A DNA stretch of 43,241 nucleotides, from positions 277,463-320,703 of the forward strand of contig NZ_MKVJ01000001.1 of NCBI RefSeq assembly GCF_001898805.1, in the 5' to 3' direction. The translations under genes and the position numbers were made by a program. The notes beneath the pieces were generated by a model that worked only from the letters and a program-made list of their open reading frames with translations, made no database searches and was not told the DNA's origin. This DNA comes from Leifsonia sp. 71-9 (GTDB taxonomy: Bacteria > Actinomycetota > Actinomycetes > Actinomycetales > Microbacteriaceae). Shown in pieces: positions 1-6,865 of the stretch (its first letter is position 1; every line of letters starts with the position of its first letter).

Positions 1-613
1 CCTGCACGAGCACGGGGCGCCCCTGCGGGCCCGGTTCGACCGGGAACCAGCCGTGGGTGTCGAAGAACTCGCCGGCGAACCGGTAGGGCTCCGGGCCGTC
101 GGCGGACCAGCTGTCCCAGAGCAGGCGCGACAGCTCGACGAACTCCTCCGCCCGGCGGTAGCGGTCCTCGTAGGCCAGGTAGCCGCCGCGGCGGAAGTTC
201 GCGCCCGTGAAGGCGTCGGACGACGTGACGACGTTCCAGCCCGCGCGGCCGCCGGAGAGGTGGTCGAGCGAGGCGAGCTTGCGTGCCAGGTCGTACGGCT
301 CGTTGTAGGTCGCGCTGGCCGTGCCGACCAGCCCGATGTGCTCGGTGACGGCCGCGACGGCGGCGAGCACCGAGAGGTTGTCGGGGCGCCCGGCGACATC
401 CAGCTCGTGGATGCGCCCCTTGTGCTCGCGCACCCGCAGCCCCTCGGCGAGGAAGAAGTAGTCGAAGAAGCCGCGCTCGGCGGTGCGGGCGACGTGCTCG
501 AAGGTGCTGAAGTCGATCTGGCTGCCGGCGCCGGGGGCGCCCCAGACGGTCCAGTGGTTGACGCCGGGCACCCCGGCCGCCAGCCGGAGCCGGCGCTTGT
601 TCTGTGCTGTCAT
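1..613 (-). CDS. LLM-class flavin-dependent monooxygenase (NtaA/SnaA/DszA type), C-terminus off window
   Basis: This is the N-terminal 204 residues of a bacterial-luciferase-like monooxygenase, which runs off the left edge of the window. The translation begins MTAQNKRRLRLAAG. It then shows the family landmarks: a GFFDYFFLAEG stretch near residues 49-59, an H-I-G-L-V-G-T-A-S strand near residue 90, and S-G-GRAGWNVVTS near residues 118-128, which is the FMN-binding core of the NtaA/SnaA/DszA group. Members use FMNH2 from a partner reductase to oxidise C-N or C-S bonds (nitrilotriacetate, dibenzothiophene sulfone, sulfonates). The substrate cannot be read from this fragment. The ATG at 613 is preceded by GAGGAG at good spacing. 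It lies 13 nt downstream of the stop of the preceding LLM gene, so the two are probably co-transcribed. Confidence 0.88.
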   Translation of the reverse strand, partial: MTAQNKRRLRLAAGVPGVNHWTVWGAPGAGSQIDFSTFEHVARTAERGFFDYFFLAEGLRVREHKGRIHELDVAGRPDNLSVLAAVAAVTEHIGLVGTASATYNEPYDLARKLASLDHLSGGRAGWNVVTSSDAFTGANFRRGGYLAYEDRYRRAEEFVELSRLLWDSWSADGPEPYRFAGEFFDTHGWFPVEPGPQGRPVLVQ

Positions 614-626
614 GGCTCTCCTCGGG

Positions 627-1799
627 TCACGCGGCGTAGCGGTTGCGGGGGCGGTCGAGACCGAGCCGGTCGCGGAGGGTCCCCTCGCGCGGCTGGTCGG
701 GCAGCAGTCCACGGCGCCGGAGGGCCGGGACCAGCAGGTCCCCGATGGCGGGGAGGTCGCGGTGGACGGAGGCGGGGCGCAGACGGACGCCTTCGATCCC
801 GGCGCCCGCGAGCTCGCCGATCAGGTCGGCGAGCGATTCGGGATCCGTGGCGTGGATCGCGGTGTCGCTCTCGAAGGTCTCCCCGTCGAGCGCGTCCCAC
901 TCGGCGAGGCGGCGCCGGGCGTCGCGGGCGTCCGGTTCGAGCACGACCACCAGGTCGGCCAGGACGCGCAGCGGCTCCGGCTCGAACCGCTCGGTCTTCT
1001 CGAGCGCGCGCACCTCCCGCACGATGCGACCCGCGTCGTCGACGTCGGCCGGGGTGACGTAGACGACGTCGGCCGCGCGTGCGGCGAGCCGGTACGGGAT
1101 CGCGGCGTGCGCGAGCACGGTGACGAGCGGCTGACCCTGCGGCGGCCGCGGGGTGATCGACGGCCCGGCGATGCGGAAGGCCGAGCCCTCGAAGTCGACG
1201 TGGTGCAGCTTGGTGCGGTCGAGGTAGCGGCCGGTTGCCACGTCGCGGATCACGGCGTCGTCCTCCCAGCTGTCCCAGAGCCGGCGGACGACGGCGACGA
1301 ACTCGGCCCCCTCGTCGAAGAGCCGGGCGAGCTGTTCGGGTCCGTCCGGCGCCGTGAGGAGGGCCGGCCCGAGCTCGGGAAGCGCGCGCCGGCCGACGTT
1401 GGCGCTCTCGCCCGGCCGGCCGAGCTGCACCTTCCAGCCGGCCCGCCCTTCGCTGGCGTAGTCGAGCGTCGCGAGCTGGGTGGAGGCGTGGAACGGCTCC
1501 GATTCCAGCACGCTCGTGGTCGGCACCAAGCCGATGCGTTCGGTGCGCCGCGCGACGAAGTTCGCGAGCTGCACGGCGTCGAGCCGACCGCGGATGCGGT
1601 CCGCCCGCGTCGGCGTCGCGACGCTCAGCGCGTCCTCGAAGGTGAGGAAGTCGGCGCCGGCGGCTTCGGCGCTGCGCGCCTGCTCCACCCAGTACGACGG
1701 CCGGAACACGGTGGACGCCGGGATGCCCGCGTCCCTCCATGCGGCCGGGTGCCATCCCGCTCCCTCGAGCGCGACGGCGAGGATCAGCTGGTCGCTCAT
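627..1799 (-). CDS. LLM-class flavin-dependent oxidoreductase
   Basis: This 390-residue protein is a second luciferase-like monooxygenase, distinct from its neighbour. Visible features are the N-terminal TIM-barrel start (QLILAVALEGAGWHP), a GADFLTFEDAL strand near residue 48, RTERIGLVPTTS, and DYASEGRAGWKVQLGRP near residues 115-131, which is the usual substrate/FMN-pocket segment. Length is normal for the family (about 340-450). I chose ATG at 1799 because GGAGG lies 12 nt upstream; a GTG at 1811 abuts that GGAGG directly and is unlikely. It is the first gene of a two-gene operon with the NtaA-like gene. Such pairs often sit in sulfur- or nitrogen-scavenging clusters, but nothing here identifies the substrate. 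Confidence 0.88.
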   Translation of the reverse strand: MSDQLILAVALEGAGWHPAAWRDAGIPASTVFRPSYWVEQARSAEAAGADFLTFEDALSVATPTRADRIRGRLDAVQLANFVARRTERIGLVPTTSVLESEPFHASTQLATLDYASEGRAGWKVQLGRPGESANVGRRALPELGPALLTAPDGPEQLARLFDEGAEFVAVVRRLWDSWEDDAVIRDVATGRYLDRTKLHHVDFEGSAFRIAGPSITPRPPQGQPLVTVLAHAAIPYRLAARAADVVYVTPADVDDAGRIVREVRALEKTERFEPEPLRVLADLVVVLEPDARDARRRLAEWDALDGETFESDTAIHATDPESLADLIGELAGAGIEGVRLRPASVHRDLPAIGDLLVPALRRRGLLPDQPREGTLRDRLGLDRPRNRYAA

Positions 1800-1873
1800 G
1801 TCTGGAACCACCCTCCTGTTCGACGGTTGCCACGCAGGTTCGCAGAGGCCGCGCGCCGGGGTCGAGGCGCTCC

Positions 1874-1950
1874 GTCACGCGGCGTCACGACCGTCACCGC
1901 GGGTAACGCTGGCTTGCGGATCGGGCGTCGGCACCCCCAGTAACGGGGGT
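1874..1950. promoter_or_regulatory. Intergenic repeats between LLM operon and LCP gene
   Basis: The 249-bp divergent gap holds three GTCAC direct repeats starting at 1874, 1884 and 1893, about one helical turn apart. A small hairpin follows (ACCCCC at 1933-1938, six-base loop, GGGGGT at 1945-1950). A TAGTAT at 2004-2009 could be a -10 box for the LCP gene. Iterated half-sites at helical spacing suggest a regulator site, but no regulator is known. Confidence 0.3.
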
Positions 1951-2048
1951 CCGCCGCCGCGATGCGCGGGCGCGTCTCGCAGCGGGTCGAAAGGATTCAT
2001 CGCTAGTATTTCCCGCATCCCCGTGCTCCCGACCCCGAAAGGCATGGC

Positions 2049-3356
2049 ATGACGGACCTGCCGCGACGGCACCAGCGTGCTCGAGGTCCGCTCCCCGTGC
2101 GCCACGGCCAGCTGCGCCGCCGGCGGGCGGTCGGGACGGTGTTCGGGCTCCTCGCCGCCGTGATGGCGGTCGTCCTCGTCAGCGTCGGCGGTGTCGGCGC
2201 GTACGCGGTGTGGGATGTCGCGCGCTCGGTGAAGACCGGGGTGAAGCTGGTCTCGGCGCCGGGGCACACACAGCAGGCCATCCCGGACGTCGCCGCCATG
2301 GAGGGCGGGATCAACGTCCTCCTCGCCGGCACCGACAGCCGCACCGGGCTGGGCGGCATCTACGAGTCGGCGGACGAGCAGGACGCCAGCACCGGCGAGG
2401 GCAACAACGACGTCACGATGCTGCTGCACATCGCCCAGGACCACAAGAGCATGATGGTCGTGAGCTTTCCGCGCGACCTGATGATCTCGATCCCGGACTG
2501 CCCGACTCCGAAGGGCGACGGCACGGTCGACGGCAGCGACTACGCCCAGTTCAACACCGCCCTCTCCCGCGGCGGCCTGGCCTGTGTCGTGCTCACGGTC
2601 GAGAAGATGACCGGGCTCACCATCCCGTTCGGCGCGGTGATCAACTTCGCCGGCGTCAGCCAGATGTCGACCGCCGTCGGCGGCGTGACGGTCTGCCTGG
2701 CGACGCCGGTCTACGACGAGTACACGACTCCGGCGCTCGACCTCCCGGCCGGCAACAACGAGCTCGTCGGCGACGAGGCGCTCTCGTTCCTGCGCAGCCG
2801 CCACGGGGTGGGCGACGGCAGCGACCTGGGCCGCATCTCCAACCAGCAGGTCTTCCTCTCCGCGCTGGCCCGCAAGATCGTCAGCGGCGGTGTGCTCTCG
2901 AACCCCGTGCAGCTCTACAGCCTGGCCAAGGCGGCGGTCGGCAGCGTCACGCCGTCCGAGAGCCTCAGCAATCCCACGACGCTCGTGCAGATCGCCCTGG
3001 CCGTGAAGGACACCGGGCTCGAGAACATGGTCTTCGTGCAGTACCCGACCGTGGCCGACCCCGACAACAAGGAGCGTGTCGTGCCGGCGTCGTCGGCCGC
3101 GAAGGCCCTCAACGAGGCGCTGGTGAACGACGTCGCGGTGAAGCTGACGGGGTCGACCGGACGCGCGGCGGAGGATCCCAACGCGACGGCGAGCCCGACG
3201 CCGACCGACACGACGGCCCCGGACGCCCCCGCCGCGCCGACGACCGATGCCGCCGCGCCGCCGGCACCGGACCCCTCGCCGACGGCGGTGGAGCTCCCCT
3301 CGACCATCACCGGCCAGACGGCCGCGCAGCAGACCTGCACCAAGGGGAACAAGTAG
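2049..3356 (+). CDS. LytR-CpsA-Psr (LCP) family cell-wall glycopolymer ligase
   Basis: This 435-residue protein has a basic cytoplasmic tail (1-27), one transmembrane segment (about 28-53) and an extracellular LCP domain (about 86-290). LCP landmarks are GGINVLLAGTDSR near 87-98, the NNDVTMLLHI strand near 119-128, VVSFPRDLMISIP near 137-149 with the conserved Arg, and the FLRSRHG...D...RISNQQ segment that supplies further pyrophosphate-binding residues. LCP enzymes transfer undecaprenyl-linked glycopolymers onto peptidoglycan outside the membrane. The C-terminal 75 residues are a low-complexity Ala/Pro/Thr linker ending in a short Cys-containing tail. GAAAGG lies about 6 nt before the ATG. 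No glycopolymer genes adjoin it, so its substrate is open. Confidence 0.92.
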   Translation: MTDLPRRHQRARGPLPVRHGQLRRRRAVGTVFGLLAAVMAVVLVSVGGVGAYAVWDVARSVKTGVKLVSAPGHTQQAIPDVAAMEGGINVLLAGTDSRTGLGGIYESADEQDASTGEGNNDVTMLLHIAQDHKSMMVVSFPRDLMISIPDCPTPKGDGTVDGSDYAQFNTALSRGGLACVVLTVEKMTGLTIPFGAVINFAGVSQMSTAVGGVTVCLATPVYDEYTTPALDLPAGNNELVGDEALSFLRSRHGVGDGSDLGRISNQQVFLSALARKIVSGGVLSNPVQLYSLAKAAVGSVTPSESLSNPTTLVQIALAVKDTGLENMVFVQYPTVADPDNKERVVPASSAAKALNEALVNDVAVKLTGSTGRAAEDPNATASPTPTDTTAPDAPAAPTTDAAAPPAPDPSPTAVELPSTITGQTAAQQTCTKGNK

Positions 3357-3357
3357 T

Positions 3358-3401
3358 CGCGCACGTGCGCGCTTGCACCGGTGGTCCCGGGGCCGTTGAA
3401 T
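3358..3401 (+). promoter_or_regulatory. Promoter of MFS gene with 14-bp palindrome
   Basis: A perfect 14-bp palindrome (CGCGCACGTGCGCG, 3358-3371) ends just before a -35-like TTGCAC (3373-3378). After a 17-bp spacer comes a -10-like TTGAAT (3396-3401). Only 6 nt then separate the -10 from the ATG at 3408, which predicts a leaderless transcript. The palindrome is well placed to be a repressor operator for the exporter. Confidence 0.5.
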
Positions 3402-3407
3402 GAGCAC

Positions 3408-4799
3408 ATGGCCACCGAACGCATGAGCTCGCTCCAGCTGAGAGTCCTGATCATCGCGATCCTGGCGAGCTTCGTGGCCTTCCTCGACGGTGCGGTCATC
3501 AACGTGGCTCTGCCGGCGATCGACAAGGAGCTCGGCGGCGGCCTGCCGCTGCAGCAGTGGGTGGTCGACGGGTACCTGGTGACGCTCGGCTCGTTCATCC
3601 TGCTCGCCGGCTCGCTGTCCGACGTCTTCGGCCGCAAGCGCGTGCTCTACGCGGGCCTCATCGGCTTCGGGATCACGTCGCTGCTCTGCGCGTTCGCCCC
3701 GACCGGGGTGTTCCTGGTCGTCGCGCGCGCCCTCCAGGGTGTCGCCGGGGCCCTGCTGGTGCCGAGCTCTCTGGCGATCATCATCTCCCGCTTCGAGGGG
3801 GCCGCGCAGGCGAAGGCGATCGGCCGCTGGACGGCCTGGACCGGCATCGCGATGATCGCCGGCCCGGTGATCGGCGGGGTCTTCGTCGACACGCTCTCCT
3901 GGCGCTGGGTGTTCGTGATCAACGTGGTCCCGATCGCGATCACCCTCGTGCTGATGCTCACGCTCAAGGAGGACGACCACGGCACGGGCGGGCGCGTCGA
4001 CATCCTGGGTGCGATCTTCGGCTCCGTCGGCCTCGCGGGCACGGTGTTCGCCCTCATCGAGCAGGGCGCGTTCGGCTGGGGGAGTCCGCGTGTCTGGATC
4101 CCGCTCGTCATCGGGCTGCTCTCCCTCGCCGCCTTCTTCGTGGTCGAGAGCCGCGTGTCGCAGCCCATGCTGCCGCTGGCGCTGTTCCGGGTGCACAACT
4201 TCTGGGTGGGCAACATCGCCACCGCGTTCGTCTACGGTGCGCTGTCGTTCGGGCCGCTGATGGTGACGCTGTTCCTCCAGCAGGTCGCGGGGTTCTCCGC
4301 CATCGCTGCCGGGTTCGTGTTCATCCCGTCGACCCTCTGCATGCTCCTGCTGTCGGGATTCTTCGGCGGGCTCGCCGGCAAATACGGGCCGCGGTTCTTC
4401 ATGGCGGTCGGCCCGATCGTGGCCTCGGTCGGCTTCCTGTGGCTGCTGCTGGCCGACGCCCACGTGAACTACTGGACCGGCCTCCTGCCGGCCGTCCTGC
4501 TCTTCGGTGTCGGCCTGTCGATGACGGTCGCACCGCTCACAAGCGCCATCCTCGGCGCCATCCACCCCGCGGAGGCCGGCATCGCCTCCGCGGCCAACAA
4601 CGCCGTCTCGCGCATCGCCGGGCTGATCACGGTGGCGCTGGCCGGCCTCATCATCGGCGAGCAGCTCGACGTCGACGGGCTGCACCGGGCGATGATCGCG
4701 ACGGCGGCGCTCCTGCTCGCCGGCGGCATCGTGTCGGCGATCGGGATCCGCAACAAGGAGCCGGTCGCCGAGCCGGTTCAGGCGGTGACGACCGACTGA
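3408..4799 (+). CDS. MFS transporter, DHA2 (EmrB/QacA-like) family
   Basis: This roughly 463-residue integral membrane protein starts with the DHA2 signature: helix 1 with FVAFLDGAVINVALPAI, then QQWVVDGYLVTLGSFILLAGSLSDVFGRKRV, which carries motif A (GxLsDxxGRkr). The motif C region (WTGIAMIAGPVIGGVF...WRWVFVINVV) follows in helix 5. The number of hydrophobic stretches fits the 14-helix DHA2 topology. These are proton-driven exporters of drugs, dyes or metabolites. ATG 3408 was chosen because the putative -10 lies 6 nt upstream; GTG 3381 and ATG 3423 are alternatives. The gene end overlaps the convergent UbiA gene by 22 bp. Confidence 0.88.
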   Translation: MATERMSSLQLRVLIIAILASFVAFLDGAVINVALPAIDKELGGGLPLQQWVVDGYLVTLGSFILLAGSLSDVFGRKRVLYAGLIGFGITSLLCAFAPTGVFLVVARALQGVAGALLVPSSLAIIISRFEGAAQAKAIGRWTAWTGIAMIAGPVIGGVFVDTLSWRWVFVINVVPIAITLVLMLTLKEDDHGTGGRVDILGAIFGSVGLAGTVFALIEQGAFGWGSPRVWIPLVIGLLSLAAFFVVESRVSQPMLPLALFRVHNFWVGNIATAFVYGALSFGPLMVTLFLQQVAGFSAIAAGFVFIPSTLCMLLLSGFFGGLAGKYGPRFFMAVGPIVASVGFLWLLLADAHVNYWTGLLPAVLLFGVGLSMTVAPLTSAILGAIHPAEAGIASAANNAVSRIAGLITVALAGLIIGEQLDVDGLHRAMIATAALLLAGGIVSAIGIRNKEPVAEPVQAVTTD

Positions 4800-5614
4800 C
4801 CCGCGAGGGCCAGCATCACGACGTCGATCAGGGCGCACGTCATGATCAGCTGCATCAGCAGGCGCGTCGGGCTGCGCCGCAGGAGCAGGACGACGCCCGC
4901 GACGACGGCGGCCAGACCCAGGAGGAGCCCGACCAGCAGCACCGGCCGGACCGGCCAGCCGGGACCGAACGCGACCAGCGCCGTCGCGACGGCGAGGCAG
5001 GCGAACGCGGCGAGCCCGCTGCGGCGCGCGCCGAGCCGGTGCGGCAGGCCACGGATGCCGGTCTCGGCGTCGTCGGCCAGGTCGGGCAGGACATTGGTGA
5101 TGTGTGCTGCGACGCCGAGCAGCGCGCCCGCGGCCAGGACCCAGGGCGCGGGGAGGGCCGGGTCCTCCTGGCCGAGCGTCGCGATCGCCGGCAGGAGGCC
5201 GAAGCTCACCGCGAACGGCGCGAACGACCAGACGGACGACTTGAGCCCGAGGTTGTAGGCCCAGCCTCCCGCGATGGCGACGACGTGGGCGAGCAGGGCG
5301 CCGAGGCCGAGGACGGCGGTCACGACGAGCGCGAGCACCAGCGCGATGAAGGCGGCGGACCGGACGACGGGGACGGGGATGTCGCCGCGCGCGGCCGGTT
5401 TGTCCGCGCGGGACACCGCGCGGTCGCGGGCGGCGTCCAGCCAGTCGTTCGACCAGCCGATCGACAGCTGACCGAGCAGCACCGCGACGGCGAGCAGGGC
5501 GAGGCGGCCGGGCGGATAACCGAGACCCAGCCCGAGGCCCGCTGCGATGGCCGTGACGACGAGGGTCGGTCCGGGATGGGAGGCGAGCAGGAGGGAGGTC
5601 GCACGCGTCGCCAT
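4778..5614 (-). CDS. UbiA-family prenyltransferase (SCO3242-like)
   Basis: This membrane protein of about 278 residues has several hydrophobic helices and both Asp-rich motifs of UbiA enzymes. The first is SNDWLDAARDRAVSRADKP, and the second is NVLPDLADDAETGIRGLPHRLG. These bind Mg2+-prenyl diphosphate for transfer to an aromatic or polar acceptor. The length and the RADKP continuation resemble the actinobacterial SCO3242 subgroup, whose acceptor is not established. ATG 5614 is preceded, 7 nt upstream, by TACGAT on the minus strand, a possible leaderless -10; ATG 5623 in the same frame is the alternative. The TTG at 5668 would place the start inside the operator region and is unlikely. It is transcribed divergently from lacI-type 5690. 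Confidence 0.85.
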   Translation of the reverse strand: MATRATSLLLASHPGPTLVVTAIAAGLGLGLGYPPGRLALLAVAVLLGQLSIGWSNDWLDAARDRAVSRADKPAARGDIPVPVVRSAAFIALVLALVVTAVLGLGALLAHVVAIAGGWAYNLGLKSSVWSFAPFAVSFGLLPAIATLGQEDPALPAPWVLAAGALLGVAAHITNVLPDLADDAETGIRGLPHRLGARRSGLAAFACLAVATALVAFGPGWPVRPVLLVGLLLGLAAVVAGVVLLLRRSPTRLLMQLIMTCALIDVVMLALAGQSVVTA

Positions 5615-5640
5615 GTCCGTCATCGTAGACCGCGGCGGCA

Positions 5641-5683
5641 GTTGCAACGTACTTGCGCGATTTTGCAACTACTTGCGTAGAAT
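5641..5683. promoter_or_regulatory. Duplicated LacI-type operator and lacI promoter
   Basis: Two near-identical direct repeats, TTGCAACGTACTTGCG (5642-5657) and TTGCAACTACTTGCG (5663-5677), lie about 21 bp apart, two helical turns. The second abuts TAGAAT (5678-5683), a strong -10 match, 6 nt before the repressor ATG. Related half-sites (CGCAAGT, CTTGCAT) recur before the GH13 gene. Autoregulation by the LacI protein is inferred. Confidence 0.55.
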
Positions 5684-5689
5684 CGGGGC

Positions 5690-6691
5690 ATGTCGAAACG
5701 TCTCGCCGAGGTGGCGCGCAAGGTCGGAGTGAGCGAAGCCACCGTCAGCCGTGTGCTCAACGACAAACCCGGCGTCTCCGGTGCCACCCGTCAGGCGGTG
5801 CTGACCGCGCTCGACGTGCTCGGCTACGAGCGCCCGACCAAGCTGCGTGGCGAGCGCGCGCGGCTCGTCGGACTCGTCCTGCCCGAGCTGCAGAACCCGA
5901 TCTTCCCCGCATTCGCCGAGATCATCGGGGGAGCGCTCGCGCAGAACGGCTACACCCCAGTGCTCTGCACCCAGACCGCCGGCGGCATCTCCGAGGCGGA
6001 CTGGGTGGAGCTGCTGCTGCAGCAGCAGGTGTCCGGCGTGGTGTTCGTCGGCGGCGCCTACGCCCAGGTCGGGGCGTCGCACGAGCACTACGACCGCCTG
6101 CGCGACCTCCACCTCCCGACCGTGCTGGTCAACGCGCCCGTCGACGAGCTGCATTTCGCCACGGTGTCGTGCGACGACTCCGTCGCGACCGCGCAGGCGC
6201 TGGGCCACCTGCGCTCGCTCGGGCACGAGCGGATCGGGCTCCTCCTCGGCCCGCGCGATCACGTGCCCTCCATGCGCAAGCTGGCGACGGCGCGCCGGCT
6301 GTTCGAGGAGTGGGGGACCCCGCTCGACGAGGGCCTGGTCGTCCACTCGCTCTACTCGCTGGAGGCCGGTCAGGCCGCCGCGGCGCGGCTGCTGGCGGCC
6401 GGGGTCAGCGCGATCGTCTGCGCCAGCGACCCGATGGCGCTCGGCGCGATCCGGGCCGCCCGTCGGGCCGGGCTCTCGGTGCCGCGCGACGTCTCCATCG
6501 TCGGCTACGACGACTCCGCTCTGATGAACTGCACCGAGCCGCCGCTCACCACGATCCGTCAGCCGATCGAGCCGATGGGGCGCACCGTCATCGAGCTCCT
6601 GCTGCGGCAGATCTCCAGTGATTCCGCCATCCGCGACGAGCTCTTCTTCGAGCCGGAACTGGTCGTGCGGGGGTCCACCGGACCCGCCTGA
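5690..6691 (+). CDS. LacI-family transcriptional repressor
   Basis: This 333-residue protein begins with a canonical LacI helix-turn-helix (LAEVARKVGVSEATVSRVLN, residues 5-24) and hinge. The periplasmic-binding-protein-like effector domain starts near residue 59 (RLVGLVLPELQNPIFPAFAEII). The C-terminal SIVGYDDSALMNCTEPPLTTIRQP block is typical of the subfamily controlling sugar ABC systems. It sits directly upstream of a GH13 glucosidase and sugar ABC genes, so an alpha-glucoside or malto-oligosaccharide effector is likely. The TAGAAT -10 box lies 6 nt before the ATG, and no Shine-Dalgarno is visible, so a leaderless mRNA is predicted. A hairpin follows the stop. Confidence 0.93.
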   Translation: MSKRLAEVARKVGVSEATVSRVLNDKPGVSGATRQAVLTALDVLGYERPTKLRGERARLVGLVLPELQNPIFPAFAEIIGGALAQNGYTPVLCTQTAGGISEADWVELLLQQQVSGVVFVGGAYAQVGASHEHYDRLRDLHLPTVLVNAPVDELHFATVSCDDSVATAQALGHLRSLGHERIGLLLGPRDHVPSMRKLATARRLFEEWGTPLDEGLVVHSLYSLEAGQAAAARLLAAGVSAIVCASDPMALGAIRAARRAGLSVPRDVSIVGYDDSALMNCTEPPLTTIRQPIEPMGRTVIELLLRQISSDSAIRDELFFEPELVVRGSTGPA

Positions 6692-6698
6692 GCGCCGC

Positions 6699-6717
6699 CG
6701 CGGAGCGCAACTCCGCG
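6699..6717 (+). terminator. Hairpin after lacI-type gene
   Basis: A seven-base-pair stem (CGCGGAG / CTCCGCG) with a five-base loop begins 7 nt after the repressor stop. No T-run follows, so termination would be weak or Rho-assisted. Confidence 0.4.
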
Positions 6718-6723
6718 CAAAAG

Positions 6724-6782
6724 TACGCAAGTGAATTACTCATTGTTGAGTTCTTGCATCATCTTGTCGTGTTAGCTACATT
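6724..6782 (+). promoter_or_regulatory. Promoter and LacI half-sites of the sugar operon
   Basis: TTGCAT (6754-6759), a 17-bp spacer and TACATT (6777-6782) form a good promoter. TACGCAAGT (6724-6732) is the inverse of the ACTTGCGTA half-site repeated upstream of the repressor gene. A second copy-like CTTGCAT overlaps the -35. This predicts direct repression of the operon by the LacI protein and a leader of about 77 nt. Confidence 0.5.
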
Positions 6783-6865
6783 TCGGTGAGCAGCGATGAT
6801 GCCGAGGGCAGCGTCGCGACCGACGCGGCCCCGACCAGAGGGCCGCCCGATGCGAAGGGCTCACT

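Noticed and set aside
1875-4838. 987-codon open frame on the minus strand
   Set aside because: It covers the LCP and MFS genes in antisense, is Arg/Asp/His-rich without domains, and is a typical shadow frame in high-G+C DNA.
5624-5668. TTG start of the UbiA gene at 5668
   Set aside because: It would place the coding start in the operator repeats and adds residues without family similarity.
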